Virus record (IMG/VR): IMGVR_UViG_3300013094_000166
Coordinates: 1-32,654 of that record
Source: a virus
Strand: one strand, 5' to 3'
Length of the DNA: 32,654 bases
Shown piece after piece: positions 5,774-13,724 of the stretch. Each line of letters opens with the position of its first letter. Position 1 is the stretch's first letter. The notes under the pieces are model-generated. The model made no database searches, had not been told where the DNA came from, and saw nothing but the letters and a program-made list of their open reading frames with translations. The translations under genes and the position numbers were made by a program.

Positions 5774-8596
5774 ATGCGTAAAATGTTTTCGAAGGCCATT
5801 GTGGCCCTTTCAATCGTTATTGCCGGGTTTTCAGCACAAAGCCAAACACTTTATGACTCAGTAGCAACTGCTTATGTTACAACAACTATATCACAAGATG
5901 TTGTATTTGACAACACCATGCAGGCAGGCGGCACATTTACATTCAGTGTTCTAGCACATAACGGTGGTGGGCGACAAGGACAAAGTGATACTGCTAATGT
6001 TAAAATAACTTTTTACAGTTCAAGTAACGCAGTAATTTCCACAGTATCAACAAACTATAGTGCTAACTTACCACAACCCACTGCCAGTGGTGGTGTTGAT
6101 ACATTGGGTATTACACTAAGTGGTAACCCCGAAGCAGACCCTGCAGTACCATGGACATTACTAAGTGTAAGTTCAACAAACTGCGGAGGAAGTTGTGCCA
6201 ATGTGGCATACGCAGTAGTTACTATGTATGGTGTAGACGGCAGTTTTTGGGCAGGAGATTATGGTCCATGGTATCGTGCACCTACACTGACTCTTAACGG
6301 TGGCAGTAACTTATTGTACAATCCAGAGTTCGGTCCTTATAATGGTGTAAATGCACAGGGTTGGGCAATTAGCCCAGCACTAGGTGCTTGTCAAGGTGCT
6401 TGGGGTGGTAGTAATACTTGTATTGTTGACAACACAGGAGCACCTGGTGTAAGCACAACAGGACTTGTTGCTAACCAAGATGGTGGTGGTCCAAGTGCAA
6501 CTGGTGGTACAACATCAGGAGCCGCTGGCGGATACAATAACACAATGAGTGTAGCAAATCCTGGTCCAGGTACAACAGGTACGGGAAATAGTCCAGCACC
6601 TGCTCCAGCACCAACAACTTATAGCAGTATTGGTCCTGGATCTACAGTAACCAGTGATACATTAGCATCGGGTGCAATAACAACCACAGGCGGAACATTA
6701 CAAATAGTCAGTGGCTCAACTACAGTTACTAACAGTATTGGGATGACTAGTGGCACATTAAGTGTAGACGAAAACAGTCAAAATGGTACATTGAGTGGAA
6801 TAATCAGCGGTGCAGGTTCGTTAGAGATTGCCAATAGTGGCACAGGCGGTAGCATTACACTAAGTGCTCAAAATACATACACAGGTGCAACAACAGTCGA
6901 CAGTAGAGCTTCTTTGATTGTTAGTGGAAGCATTGCTACATCAAGTGGTGTTACCAATAATGGTGAATTCACTATTACCAGCACTGGTGTTGCCCCAAAT
7001 ATCACAAACGCAGGAACAACCAACAACTACGGTACAGTAGGTACAGTAACCAGCACTGGAAACTATTACAACTATCCAGGCAGCACAAGTGGTAGTGTAA
7101 CAAGTTCTGGCAACTTTGGTAATGCTGGTTCTGCTGGCAATGTAGTCAATAGTGGCTTATTTGATAATGCACAACCTGGTACTATTGCTAGTTTAACAAA
7201 CACAGGCACTGCAACCAACGAAGGCACAGTTACTGGCGCAGTAACAAACAGTGGTACATTCACTAACAGTGGCACAACTGGTAATGTTAATAACAGTTAT
7301 ACATTTTATAATGCAGGCGCAGTTGGAGCAGTTACAAACAGTGGCGGATTTATCCTGTTAAGTCAAGGTACACTATCTAGTATCAACAACTCAGGTATAT
7401 TTAACATTACTGGTGCTGGCGGTACAGTTAACGTAAACAGTTATACACAAACTGGTGCTGGGCTAACAGTAATGAGTAGCCCACAACAACTTCATGTTAG
7501 TGGTGCTTCCACTTTAGCAGGCAGTTTAACTATTAATAATTCTCCAACCAACTACGGACTTTATACACTAGTAACCGCTGGAACAGTCACAGGCACATAT
7601 AATTCATTTACATTGCCTAATAATACATCCTCAGATGAATATGAATTAGTGTATACCGCAACAAAAGTTGAATTAGAAGTAACTCCAAATACTGCTTTAA
7701 CACAGGCAAGTATTGCTTCAACAGTGTCTAATTTGTCTACAATTAACACACTACAAACTTCAATGTTAGATGGTGCATTAGGTAATGATTGTGCTAATTT
7801 TGGAGATGCTGGGGTTTGTGTGAGTGCAAGTGCCACACACGTCAAAGATCAAATGATCACTGACACAGTTTCTGTGGGCTTTAAACTAACTCCCAACATT
7901 CGTTTTGTTGCTGGACTAGATCGTCCTATACACAATATCATTGTTGGTGATATAGATCAAACCAATAAGCCAACAGGTTCTTGGTTATTGGGTTGGAATG
8001 CCAATCCGGATGCTACAGGCCTAGGATTAACTGCGTCTTATGCCAAAGATGAAACTCCGTTAACAATTACTCGTACAGGTTCTGCTTATTCAGAATCAGC
8101 CACAGGTAATACACTAACTGAAGGAACTGCATACCAAGTTAAAGCAAGTTATGCCTTTGTATTAGATCAAGATGCAACTGTAACTCCTTATATCGGTATA
8201 AGAAAAACACGTTTGGACACCCAAAGTTATACTGAAACTGGTGCTGAATTCCCAATTACTTATAACGACACAGTGCAATCATATACAGATGCACTGGCCG
8301 GAGTCAGTTTCTCTTACAAATTTACACCAGATTTAATGGGATTTGTATCTGCTGGCGTAACACAAAATGAACGTCTAACAACCGGGGCAATATCTGGCAC
8401 AAGTAATATTATTGGTTTAAATACATTTAGTAATACTATGCCTGGAACAAAATATACCGCATACGGAAGCAGTTTTGGTTTTGCTTATCGAGTAGACAAA
8501 ACACAGATGCTGACAGTAGGCGTAAGTTATCAAGAACGTACACTGACTAATTTAAATATTAGTTCATTGAGCATAGGATATACGATAGGCTATTAA
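5774..8596 (+). CDS. Autotransporter-like outer-membrane protein
   Basis: The 940-residue product has a signal peptide (MRKMFSKAIVALSIVIAGFS, probable cleavage after AQSQ). An N-terminal domain (about 25-190) contains several Gly/Ser-rich strands and paired Cys. A Pro-Ala linker (PAPAPAPTT) follows near residue 280. The passenger (about 300-620) is a beta-helix-type series of Asn-Ser-Gly-rich repeats, including an autotransporter-associated strand motif (LSAQNTYTGATTVDSRASL). The last 270 or so residues alternate like a beta barrel and end in the strand SLSIGYTIGY with a C-terminal aromatic residue, as outer-membrane proteins do. Autotransporters are cell-surface adhesins or enzymes secreted through their own barrel. 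One in a lytic-type phage is unusual; a role in surface alteration or exclusion of other phages is inferred. Two small exported-protein genes follow it closely. Confidence 0.8.
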   Translation: MRKMFSKAIVALSIVIAGFSAQSQTLYDSVATAYVTTTISQDVVFDNTMQAGGTFTFSVLAHNGGGRQGQSDTANVKITFYSSSNAVISTVSTNYSANLPQPTASGGVDTLGITLSGNPEADPAVPWTLLSVSSTNCGGSCANVAYAVVTMYGVDGSFWAGDYGPWYRAPTLTLNGGSNLLYNPEFGPYNGVNAQGWAISPALGACQGAWGGSNTCIVDNTGAPGVSTTGLVANQDGGGPSATGGTTSGAAGGYNNTMSVANPGPGTTGTGNSPAPAPAPTTYSSIGPGSTVTSDTLASGAITTTGGTLQIVSGSTTVTNSIGMTSGTLSVDENSQNGTLSGIISGAGSLEIANSGTGGSITLSAQNTYTGATTVDSRASLIVSGSIATSSGVTNNGEFTITSTGVAPNITNAGTTNNYGTVGTVTSTGNYYNYPGSTSGSVTSSGNFGNAGSAGNVVNSGLFDNAQPGTIASLTNTGTATNEGTVTGAVTNSGTFTNSGTTGNVNNSYTFYNAGAVGAVTNSGGFILLSQGTLSSINNSGIFNITGAGGTVNVNSYTQTGAGLTVMSSPQQLHVSGASTLAGSLTINNSPTNYGLYTLVTAGTVTGTYNSFTLPNNTSSDEYELVYTATKVELEVTPNTALTQASIASTVSNLSTINTLQTSMLDGALGNDCANFGDAGVCVSASATHVKDQMITDTVSVGFKLTPNIRFVAGLDRPIHNIIVGDIDQTNKPTGSWLLGWNANPDATGLGLTASYAKDETPLTITRTGSAYSESATGNTLTEGTAYQVKASYAFVLDQDATVTPYIGIRKTRLDTQSYTETGAEFPITYNDTVQSYTDALAGVSFSYKFTPDLMGFVSAGVTQNERLTTGAISGTSNIIGLNTFSNTMPGTKYTAYGSSFGFAYRVDKTQMLTVGVSYQERTLTNLNISSLSIGYTIGY

Positions 8597-8598
8597 AT

Positions 8599-8859
8599 GT
8601 GAAACAACCAAGTAAACTACTTGTGGGAGTTACAACTGCTGCGGCACTAGTAACTCCTTTTGTTCCAAAAAATCTTACTATCAATATCGGAGAACCCCCA
8701 GCAATAGTTGCTGAAGTCAGCACTTGTACTTTAATCAGTACAATCGTTGATGACCGAGGTAAGAGATTCTGTGAATACAGATGTGGATCACAACTAAAAG
8801 TCAAGCCCCAAGAAGGCGGTGACTGCGAAAAAACAATCAACGCCGGATACCTCAAATAA
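8599..8859 (+). CDS. Small exported or membrane protein with four Cys (86 aa)
   Basis: A GTG at 8599 begins two bases after the autotransporter stop; the ATG at 8597 leads straight to a stop. The first 22 residues form a hydrophobic helix (LLVGVTTAAALVTPFV), signal-peptide or anchor-like. Cysteines at 43, 58, 62 and 76 could form disulfides in the periplasm. No family recognised. Position suggests a role with the autotransporter. Confidence 0.62.
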   Translation: MKQPSKLLVGVTTAAALVTPFVPKNLTINIGEPPAIVAEVSTCTLISTIVDDRGKRFCEYRCGSQLKVKPQEGGDCEKTINAGYLK

Positions 8860-8878
8860 ATATCTTAAAGGAGCCACT

Positions 8879-9181
8879 ATGCGTACACTAGCAGTGGCGT
8901 CGATATTATTCTTAACCAGCTTAGTAGCAAACGCCCAACCCAATTTAATTGAAGTAGACAAACCGGTTACCTGTTCTGATCCCAAAACTGTTATCGAAAC
9001 ATTGAGTGGTCAATACCAAGAACAACCATTTTGGAGCGGAAGGGGTTCAGAAAGCAAATACGTTTTACTTGTAAACCCCAAGACTAACACCTGGAGCATG
9101 GTAGAGTACAATGACAAAATTGCCTGTGTTGTGGGCGCGGGCAAAAGTGCCAGACAGATATTTTTAGGTCCCGGAACGTAA
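8879..9181 (+). CDS. Small secreted protein (100 aa)
   Basis: ATG 8879 was chosen because AAAGGAG lies 5 nt before it; an upstream in-frame start at 8819 would put the signal peptide internal. Residues 1-19 (MRTLAVASILFLTSLVANA) are a textbook Sec signal peptide. The mature part is 80 residues with two Cys (32, 83) and several short beta segments. No family recognised. It is the third consecutive exported product after the autotransporter, before the terminator at 9263. Confidence 0.78.
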   Translation: MRTLAVASILFLTSLVANAQPNLIEVDKPVTCSDPKTVIETLSGQYQEQPFWSGRGSESKYVLLVNPKTNTWSMVEYNDKIACVVGAGKSARQIFLGPGT

Positions 9182-9203
9182 TAAAACTGTAATAATATAC
9201 GCA

Positions 9204-9285
9204 CTAAATAATAATAACCGGGCACAACGATAGAGTGCACTCTGGAACTCGTAACCAGAAACAAGCACCTTCGGGTGCTTTTTTT
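9204..9285 (+). ncRNA. Possible small structured RNA ending in terminator
   Basis: A late-promoter-like CTAAATAAT (9204-9212) is followed by about 70 nt with a 10-nt palindrome GAGTGCACTC (9233-9242), a stem TCTGG/CCAGA (9241-9258 region) and the terminator at 9263-9285. There is no reading frame with a start and ribosome-binding site here. It may be a small RNA, or just the 3' trailer of the preceding operon. Confidence 0.3.
9263..9285 (+). terminator. Strong rho-independent terminator
   Basis: AAGCACC, a TTCG tetraloop, GGTGCTT and a run of T. It ends the autotransporter region and isolates the PlcP-like operon that follows. Confidence 0.92.
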
Positions 9286-9323
9286 ATGTAATTTAAATGT
9301 AACATTATTACTGTATAATATCT

Positions 9324-9332
9324 GTAAATACT
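9324..9332 (+). promoter_or_regulatory. Late promoter of the plcP-agt-ugd operon
   Basis: GTAAATACT ends 2 nt before the ATG at 9335, so the mRNA is probably leaderless. A TATAAT at 9314-9319 overlaps the same region and could be an additional host-type -10. Confidence 0.6.
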
Positions 9333-9334
9333 GT

Positions 9335-10126
9335 ATGAAGACTTATCGCAGTATTTTTATATCAGATGTGCATCTCGGTACCAAAGACTGCAAAGCCGAA
9401 GCCCTAAACAATTTTCTTAAGCACAACACCTGTGAAACACTTTACATGGTGGGCGACATCATTGATGCTTGGAAAATGCAACAGAACCGATTGCGTTGGA
9501 AACAAAGCCATACCAACGTAGTTAGACGTGTACTGGGGCATGCCAAACGTGGTACTAGGGTTGTTTATGTTGCTGGCAATCATGATGAATTTTTGCGACC
9601 CATGATACCGTATGGTGCCAGTTTTGGTACTGTGGAAATTTGTAACATGATCGAACACGTTGGCGCTGATGGCAAGCACTACCTTGTGGTACATGGTGAC
9701 TTGTTTGATGGTATTACTAGACTTGCTCCATGGCTCAGTTTCTTGGGCGACAAAGCCTATGATTTTATACTGGGCGTCAACAGTAGATTCAATTGGATAC
9801 GACATCGTTTGGGATTTGGCTATTGGAGCTTGAGTAAATACTTAAAGGGTCGAGTCAAAAGAGCCATAGACTTTATTTTTAAATTTGAGGGAAACCTTGC
9901 CAATTACTGTAAGAAAAAAGGCTATGATGGTGTTATATGTGGGCACATACATCACGCCGAGATAAAAGAGATCAACGGTGTAGTATACATGAACGATGGT
10001 GATTGGGTAGAAAGTTGTACTGCCCTAGTTGAACACCACAACGGTCAATGGGAAATAATAACTTGGACAAAATCAAATGACAAAGACAATACTGATAATA
10101 ACGGACAATTTACCGGACCAAATTAA
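9335..10126 (+). CDS. plcP: Calcineurin-like phosphoesterase, PlcP/LpxH family
   Basis: The 263-residue protein has all five metallophosphoesterase motifs in order: SDVHLG (10-15), GDIID (40-44), AGNHDE (80-85), VHGD (119-122) and CGHIHH (202-207). It also has segments I associate with the COG2908 branch that includes PlcP: WSLSKYLKGRVKRA and NDGDWVESCTALVEH. In phosphate-starved Sinorhizobium and SAR11 bacteria, PlcP is a phospholipase C that releases diacylglycerol from phospholipids; the related LpxH splits UDP-diacylglucosamine in lipid A synthesis. The immediate partner here is a GT4 glycosyltransferase overlapping by 50 bp, the same pairing as plcP-agt, which favours PlcP over LpxH. An upstream TTG-type extension to 9275 was rejected because it runs through the terminator. 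Assignment to PlcP rather than LpxH is inference. Confidence 0.78.
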   Translation: MKTYRSIFISDVHLGTKDCKAEALNNFLKHNTCETLYMVGDIIDAWKMQQNRLRWKQSHTNVVRRVLGHAKRGTRVVYVAGNHDEFLRPMIPYGASFGTVEICNMIEHVGADGKHYLVVHGDLFDGITRLAPWLSFLGDKAYDFILGVNSRFNWIRHRLGFGYWSLSKYLKGRVKRAIDFIFKFEGNLANYCKKKGYDGVICGHIHHAEIKEINGVVYMNDGDWVESCTALVEHHNGQWEIITWTKSNDKDNTDNNGQFTGPN

Positions 10127-11090
10127 TGGCGTTGTTACCACTTACAAGAATATTGAAGCATGTGCGGTTTTGGACGGTTATAACGTTGTGGTGTGCCATC
10201 CCGGGTGGTTCCGCTATATTGATTGCCCTGGCTACAACGAAGTCAAGATTGCCTATCCGCGCAACTTGGGCCAGAAGATTAAGGAGATCGCTCCGGATTA
10301 TATCCATGTCGCCACAGAAGGTCCTTTGGGTTTGTGGGCTAGAAAATATCTGTCACTATGTGATATTAGGCACAATACCGCTTATCATACTAAATTTCCT
10401 GAAGGCTTAAAGAAACTATTTCACATCCCGGAATTTTTAACTTGGCACTTTGTGCGTTGGTTCCACAAACATTCGGGTAAAGTATTAACTACAACTGACA
10501 GTATGGTGCGAGAATTACAAGCACACGGCTTCAATGGAGAAGTTATTCCTTGGACCCGTGGAGTAGATCGCAATATCTTTACTCCTGATCTAAGAGCAGA
10601 TAATATAAATGGAAAATATCTGTTATGCGTCAGTAGAGTAAGCAAAGAAAAATCATTGGAAGATTTCTTTGAATTGGATTATCCGGGTTATCATAAAATA
10701 ATGGTGGGCGATGGTCCTATGTTGGAAACTTATCGAAAGCGATATCCCGATGTACATTTTACAGGATTTAAAACAGGATCAGCATTGGCTAGATATTATG
10801 CCAATGCCGAAGCATTTGTATTTCCTTCACGTTGGGAAACATTTGGCATTGTCATGATCGAAGCCATGGCCTGTGGAACTCCGGTCGCGGCCTATCCCTG
10901 CCAAGGTCCCGAGGATGTAATTGACGAAGGCGTTACGGGATGTATGCGACACGATCTCAAAGAAGCAGTAGATGTTGCATTAAAACTGGATAGAAAAAGT
11001 GTTTGGCAAGGATCAAATCGTTGGACTTGGTCACGTGCTTGGCAAATATTTCGGGACAATTTAGTTCCAAGCGACTTGACTAAATTGTAA
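10077..11090 (+). CDS. agt: GT4 glycosyltransferase, Agt-like
   Basis: The 337-residue protein has the GT-B/GT4 layout: an N-terminal Rossmann domain starting TILIITDNLPDQINGVV with the acceptor-side Gly-Val motif, then a C-terminal donor domain starting LLCVSRVSKEKSLEDF. The GT4 signature WETFGIVMIEAMACGTPVAA (EX7E glutamates) follows. This is the subfamily often annotated as alpha-mannosyltransferase, which also contains Agt. Agt puts glucose or glucuronic acid on diacylglycerol to make glycolipids. It overlaps the PlcP-like gene by 50 bp in another frame and has no own Shine-Dalgarno, so translation is probably coupled. A UDP-sugar dehydrogenase gene follows. The lipid acceptor is inferred from this neighbourhood; glycan or LPS acceptors are alternatives. 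Confidence 0.75.
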   Translation: MTKTILIITDNLPDQINGVVTTYKNIEACAVLDGYNVVVCHPGWFRYIDCPGYNEVKIAYPRNLGQKIKEIAPDYIHVATEGPLGLWARKYLSLCDIRHNTAYHTKFPEGLKKLFHIPEFLTWHFVRWFHKHSGKVLTTTDSMVRELQAHGFNGEVIPWTRGVDRNIFTPDLRADNINGKYLLCVSRVSKEKSLEDFFELDYPGYHKIMVGDGPMLETYRKRYPDVHFTGFKTGSALARYYANAEAFVFPSRWETFGIVMIEAMACGTPVAAYPCQGPEDVIDEGVTGCMRHDLKEAVDVALKLDRKSVWQGSNRWTWSRAWQIFRDNLVPSDLTKL

Positions 11091-11126
11091 ATAGATATTA
11101 TAATCAATCAACTAATGGGAGCATCA

Positions 11127-11918
11127 ATGAAAATAGGCATTATAGGCTATGGCTTTGTGGGCAAAGCAGTGGCAAACAGTTTTGCAGGTTACGACAAAAT
11201 CAAAGTCAAGATACACGATCCTGCTTACCCAGAAATATCAAAAAGCATAGACAAGATAAAAGAAAAATGCGAGGCCATCTTTGTATGCTTGCCTACTCCG
11301 CAAAGCGAACACGGTGAATGTGATACTACGATACTAGAAGGTGTACTGGAACAGTTGCTCGGCTACGAGGGAATGGTTATTTGTAAAAGCACTGCACCTC
11401 CTATTACCTATAGAAGATTGGAAAATGAACTGGGACTAAAACTGATACATGCCCCGGAGTTTTTAACTGCGGCAAAAGCCAACTTTGATTACGTCAATCC
11501 CATAAACATTGTTATTGGTGGCAAACCCAAGTTATGGGAAGAGGCCGCAAAGTACATTGTGCCTTATACATATTTTGAACCTGACCATGTGCATTATTGT
11601 AGTGCCGCTGAAGCCGCTATGTTCAAGTATGTGGCCAATACCATGTTGGCCATGAAGGTTGTAATGAACAACGAATACGCAGCTCTTTGCGAACGACTAA
11701 ACATCAATTGGGAAACAGTTGCAGGTATTGCTGAAAGTGATGAACGATTAGGCGACACTCATTGGCGAGTTCCTGGCCCAGATGGTAAACGCGGATTTGG
11801 TGGAGCCTGTTTCCCCAAGGATACTGCTGCCTTGCTCAACATGGCCGACGAACTAGACATTGAAATGTCAATGTTGTCGACTGCTATACGTACAAACGAT
11901 CGATTAAGGAAAGCATAA
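11127..11918 (+). CDS. ugd: Short UDP-glucose/GDP-mannose dehydrogenase
   Basis: The 263-residue protein starts with an NAD-binding Rossmann motif (KIGIIGYGFVGKAVA, residues 2-16). It has the STAPP loop (88-92), HAPEFL (108-113) and the catalytic Cys228 in FGGACFPKD. It ends about residue 263, so the C-terminal UDP-binding domain of bacterial Ugd (about 390-450 residues) is missing; short forms like this occur in phages. These enzymes oxidise UDP-glucose to UDP-glucuronate. In this operon UDP-glucuronate would be the donor for a glucuronosyl-diacylglycerol product of the preceding glycosyltransferase. ATG 11127 was preferred over 11115 because GGAG lies 5 nt before it. The gene may have its own weak late promoter at 11087. 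Confidence 0.85.
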   Translation: MKIGIIGYGFVGKAVANSFAGYDKIKVKIHDPAYPEISKSIDKIKEKCEAIFVCLPTPQSEHGECDTTILEGVLEQLLGYEGMVICKSTAPPITYRRLENELGLKLIHAPEFLTAAKANFDYVNPINIVIGGKPKLWEEAAKYIVPYTYFEPDHVHYCSAAEAAMFKYVANTMLAMKVVMNNEYAALCERLNINWETVAGIAESDERLGDTHWRVPGPDGKRGFGGACFPKDTAALLNMADELDIEMSMLSTAIRTNDRLRKA

Positions 11919-12079
11919 TGGGTATATTAGAACTAACTGTTGGATCGGTAATAGTGGGATTTTTTACAGTATTTGGGTGGAACTCGGGCAATATAGTATG
12001 GGACAAGTACATCGAGCCTGCGCCAGTGACACAGAGTGCAGACAGTGAAGAAGCTAAAGAAAAGCGAGAACGTCGTTGA
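11918..12079 (+). CDS. Small single-pass membrane protein (53 aa)
   Basis: The ATG at 11918 overlaps the dehydrogenase stop, with AAGGA 6 nt before it. Residues 2-22 form a membrane helix (GILELTVGSVIVGFFTVFGW). A short segment GNIVWDKYIEPAP follows, then a charged tail ending KEKRERR. No family name is assigned. Its position at the end of the operon suggests a membrane adaptor, but this is not demonstrated. It meets the opposing gene at 12080 end to end. Confidence 0.72.
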   Translation: MGILELTVGSVIVGFFTVFGWNSGNIVWDKYIEPAPVTQSADSEEAKEKRERR

Positions 12080-12724
12080 TTATTTGGCCATCAGCTGATC
12101 CACAAACTCTAATAGCAGTCTGTGGTGTCGGCCCCGATGCCAATGCGGTTGCATATATCGGTAACTGTCATACCAAAATTGTTCGCTTTCGGGATGACAT
12201 CCAATCAAGCCAATTTGTCCTTGTATGATGGCCATTGCATCACCGTTGGCATAAGTAGCAACTGTTCGGAATCGACGTCGATTGCCCACTAGAGCACATC
12301 CGTCATAAAAGAACATTTTTTCTTCCGCTCCGTTCCATGTGACATCTACTGCTTTGGCATGCGGGCGTCGTGTGTCAGTTCCCGGGCGTCGGATATACTG
12401 CACTGGTTCAACATCTTCCAAGATGTCAAAATAATGACGACCGGCCCAGTAAGCACCCATGCAGATGCCCAAATACTTGCCGTCATTATGTACATAGTTT
12501 CTGATTGCTTTTTCGTTTTCTTTGAGCAATTTATCGTAGCTGTCACTGTCGCCAAATCCGCCAGGGACTGCAATCATGTCAACTGAGTCAAAGAATCCGG
12601 TTTCAACAGCATTTTTTGAGAAAAGTTTGAAGTTATAATGCGACCCTAGAGCATGCATGATTCCGTTTCCGCTTTGGACCGAACATCGAGGATCGTGTAT
12701 GAATAGGGCAATTGTGGGTTTCAT
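12080..12724 (-). CDS. Class I glutamine-amidotransferase-like protein (BPL_N-type)
   Basis: The 214-residue protein has a flavodoxin-like amidotransferase fold: VPGGFGDSDSYDKLL (53-67), then the nucleophile elbow GICMGAYWAG with Cys88, then CHPESEQFW near the C-terminus, which supplies the His and Glu of the Cys-His-Glu triad. The pattern most resembles the amidotransferase-like domain found at the N-terminus of some biotin ligases (BPL_N); its reaction is not established. ATG 12724 was chosen; a TTG two codons upstream would place the start inside the promoter. The late promoter CATAAATACT ends 5 nt before the ATG, so the transcript is probably leaderless. No synthetase partner is nearby, so peptidase or hydrolase activity is as likely as amidotransfer. 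Confidence 0.78.
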   Translation of the reverse strand: MKPTIALFIHDPRCSVQSGNGIMHALGSHYNFKLFSKNAVETGFFDSVDMIAVPGGFGDSDSYDKLLKENEKAIRNYVHNDGKYLGICMGAYWAGRHYFDILEDVEPVQYIRRPGTDTRRPHAKAVDVTWNGAEEKMFFYDGCALVGNRRRFRTVATYANGDAMAIIQGQIGLIGCHPESEQFWYDSYRYMQPHWHRGRHHRLLLEFVDQLMAK

Positions 12725-12729
12725 GTTCA

Positions 12730-12739
12730 AGTATTTATG
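12730..12739 (-). promoter_or_regulatory. Late promoter, leaderless configuration
   Basis: On the minus strand this reads CATAAATACT and ends 5 nt before the ATG at 12724. No Shine-Dalgarno sequence fits between. Confidence 0.65.
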
Positions 12740-12815
12740 TGTTATAATGTGTATGATTTATTACTCGTCTAAAATCAGCTAAATATTAAACAAAATTCAA
12801 ATCCAACCCATACCA

Positions 12816-13529
12816 ATGAAATATATCTTATCAATTCTAATAGCATTTTTATCGCTAAATTCCTGGGCCAAAGACATAACTGCAACCAGCTGGCTGGTGG
12901 CCAACGAGCAAGGTACTATAATCAGACAAGAAAATGTAGATGAATTACGCCCAATTGGCAGTATCACCAAATTGATCACTGTAATGATTGTGCTTGATGC
13001 TGGGCAAAATCTTGATGAGCAATTGGGTCGATATACTCGTCGACAATTGATACAGTTGGCCCTGGTCAAAAGTGATAATAATGCTGCTATTACACTCTGT
13101 GACAATTATCCCGGCGGTAAAGAAGTCTGTATACGTGCAATGAATGCAAAAGCACAAGAATTATACATGAAAAACACTAGATTCAATGAACCCAGTGGTC
13201 TAAGTATGTTTGATGTAAGTACAGCAAACGAATTGGTTAATTTGGTTATAGCGGCTCAAAATTATCCACTTATTGTTGAAGCAGCTCATACAAGTACTGC
13301 CAAAATCAAGGTCAAGAAAAAGTGGTTGGTGTTTCGCAATACCAATCCCATTATTGGCTACAATCAAAATGTAATCGTCAGCAAAACCGGCTACATACGA
13401 GCAGCCGGGGGATGTTTGGTTATGATGATTGACACCGAAGTAGGGCGTCGTATTGTGGTGTTATTGGGCAGTAAAAATACTCATACCCGAATTCCCGAAG
13501 CAGAAATAATAATCAAAAACACCGATTAA
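12816..13529 (+). CDS. pbpG: PBP7-like DD-peptidase/endopeptidase (S11 family)
   Basis: A signal peptide (MKYILSILIAFLSLNSWA, residues 1-18) leads to the three active-site motifs of penicillin-binding S11 peptidases: SITK (49-52, acylating Ser49), SDN (86-88) and KTG (190-192). The segments NTNPIIGYNQNVIVSKTG and AAGGCLVM match the PBP7/PbpG branch, which cuts D-Ala-mDAP crosslinks in the periplasm. At 237 residues it has the catalytic domain but little C-terminal extension. No Shine-Dalgarno is evident before ATG 12816. A phage copy could loosen crosslinks for lysis or support envelope remodelling; exported DD-peptidases are rare in lytic phages. It converges on the following small minus-strand gene, overlapping by 4 bp. 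Confidence 0.9.
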   Translation: MKYILSILIAFLSLNSWAKDITATSWLVANEQGTIIRQENVDELRPIGSITKLITVMIVLDAGQNLDEQLGRYTRRQLIQLALVKSDNNAAITLCDNYPGGKEVCIRAMNAKAQELYMKNTRFNEPSGLSMFDVSTANELVNLVIAAQNYPLIVEAAHTSTAKIKVKKKWLVFRNTNPIIGYNQNVIVSKTGYIRAAGGCLVMMIDTEVGRRIVVLLGSKNTHTRIPEAEIIIKNTD

Positions 13530-13714
13530 GCGTAAGTGGGTTCAAGTACCGGGCCCATGACATGAACCACTTGATCACCTTCGTCGTATATTTTAACGTG
13601 ACTAGCACTCTGTCCGCGAGCATATTCTAATGCCTGCTCGATACTATCAAAAAACTCATCTGCGGTTTTTAGTATACCGTTTTCCCATGAATGACGTCTA
13701 ACTTTATGCTTCAT
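13526..13714 (-). CDS. Small hypothetical protein, paralogue of neighbour (62 aa)
   Basis: It begins MKHKVRRHSWENGILKTADE and ends with PVLEPTYA. Alignment by eye to the next gene upstream (13725-13922) shows shared W-x-N-G-x-L near the start, FF near residue 22, an Ala-rich helix, VK-x-Y near residue 42, VH near residue 50 and a final TYA. A tandem duplication is therefore likely. AAGGAG lies 7 nt before the ATG. Function unknown. Confidence 0.75.
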   Translation of the reverse strand: MKHKVRRHSWENGILKTADEFFDSIEQALEYARGQSASHVKIYDEGDQVVHVMGPVLEPTYA

Positions 13715-13724
13715 TATTAACTCC

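Noticed and set aside
6900-7500. DNA tandem repeats in the autotransporter gene
   Set aside because: The Asn-Ser-Gly repetition is at protein level (beta-helix) and too varied in DNA to be a tandem repeat array.
9215-9285. tRNA-like appearance (a stem with loop AACTCGTAA before the terminator)
   Set aside because: The loop has 9 nt rather than 7, there is no T-arm GTTCRANTC and no paired acceptor stem.
9335-10126. Calling the phosphoesterase LpxH
   Set aside because: LpxH in lipid A synthesis cannot be excluded, but the overlapping Agt-like GT4 gene, the following dehydrogenase and the COG2908 segments favour PlcP.
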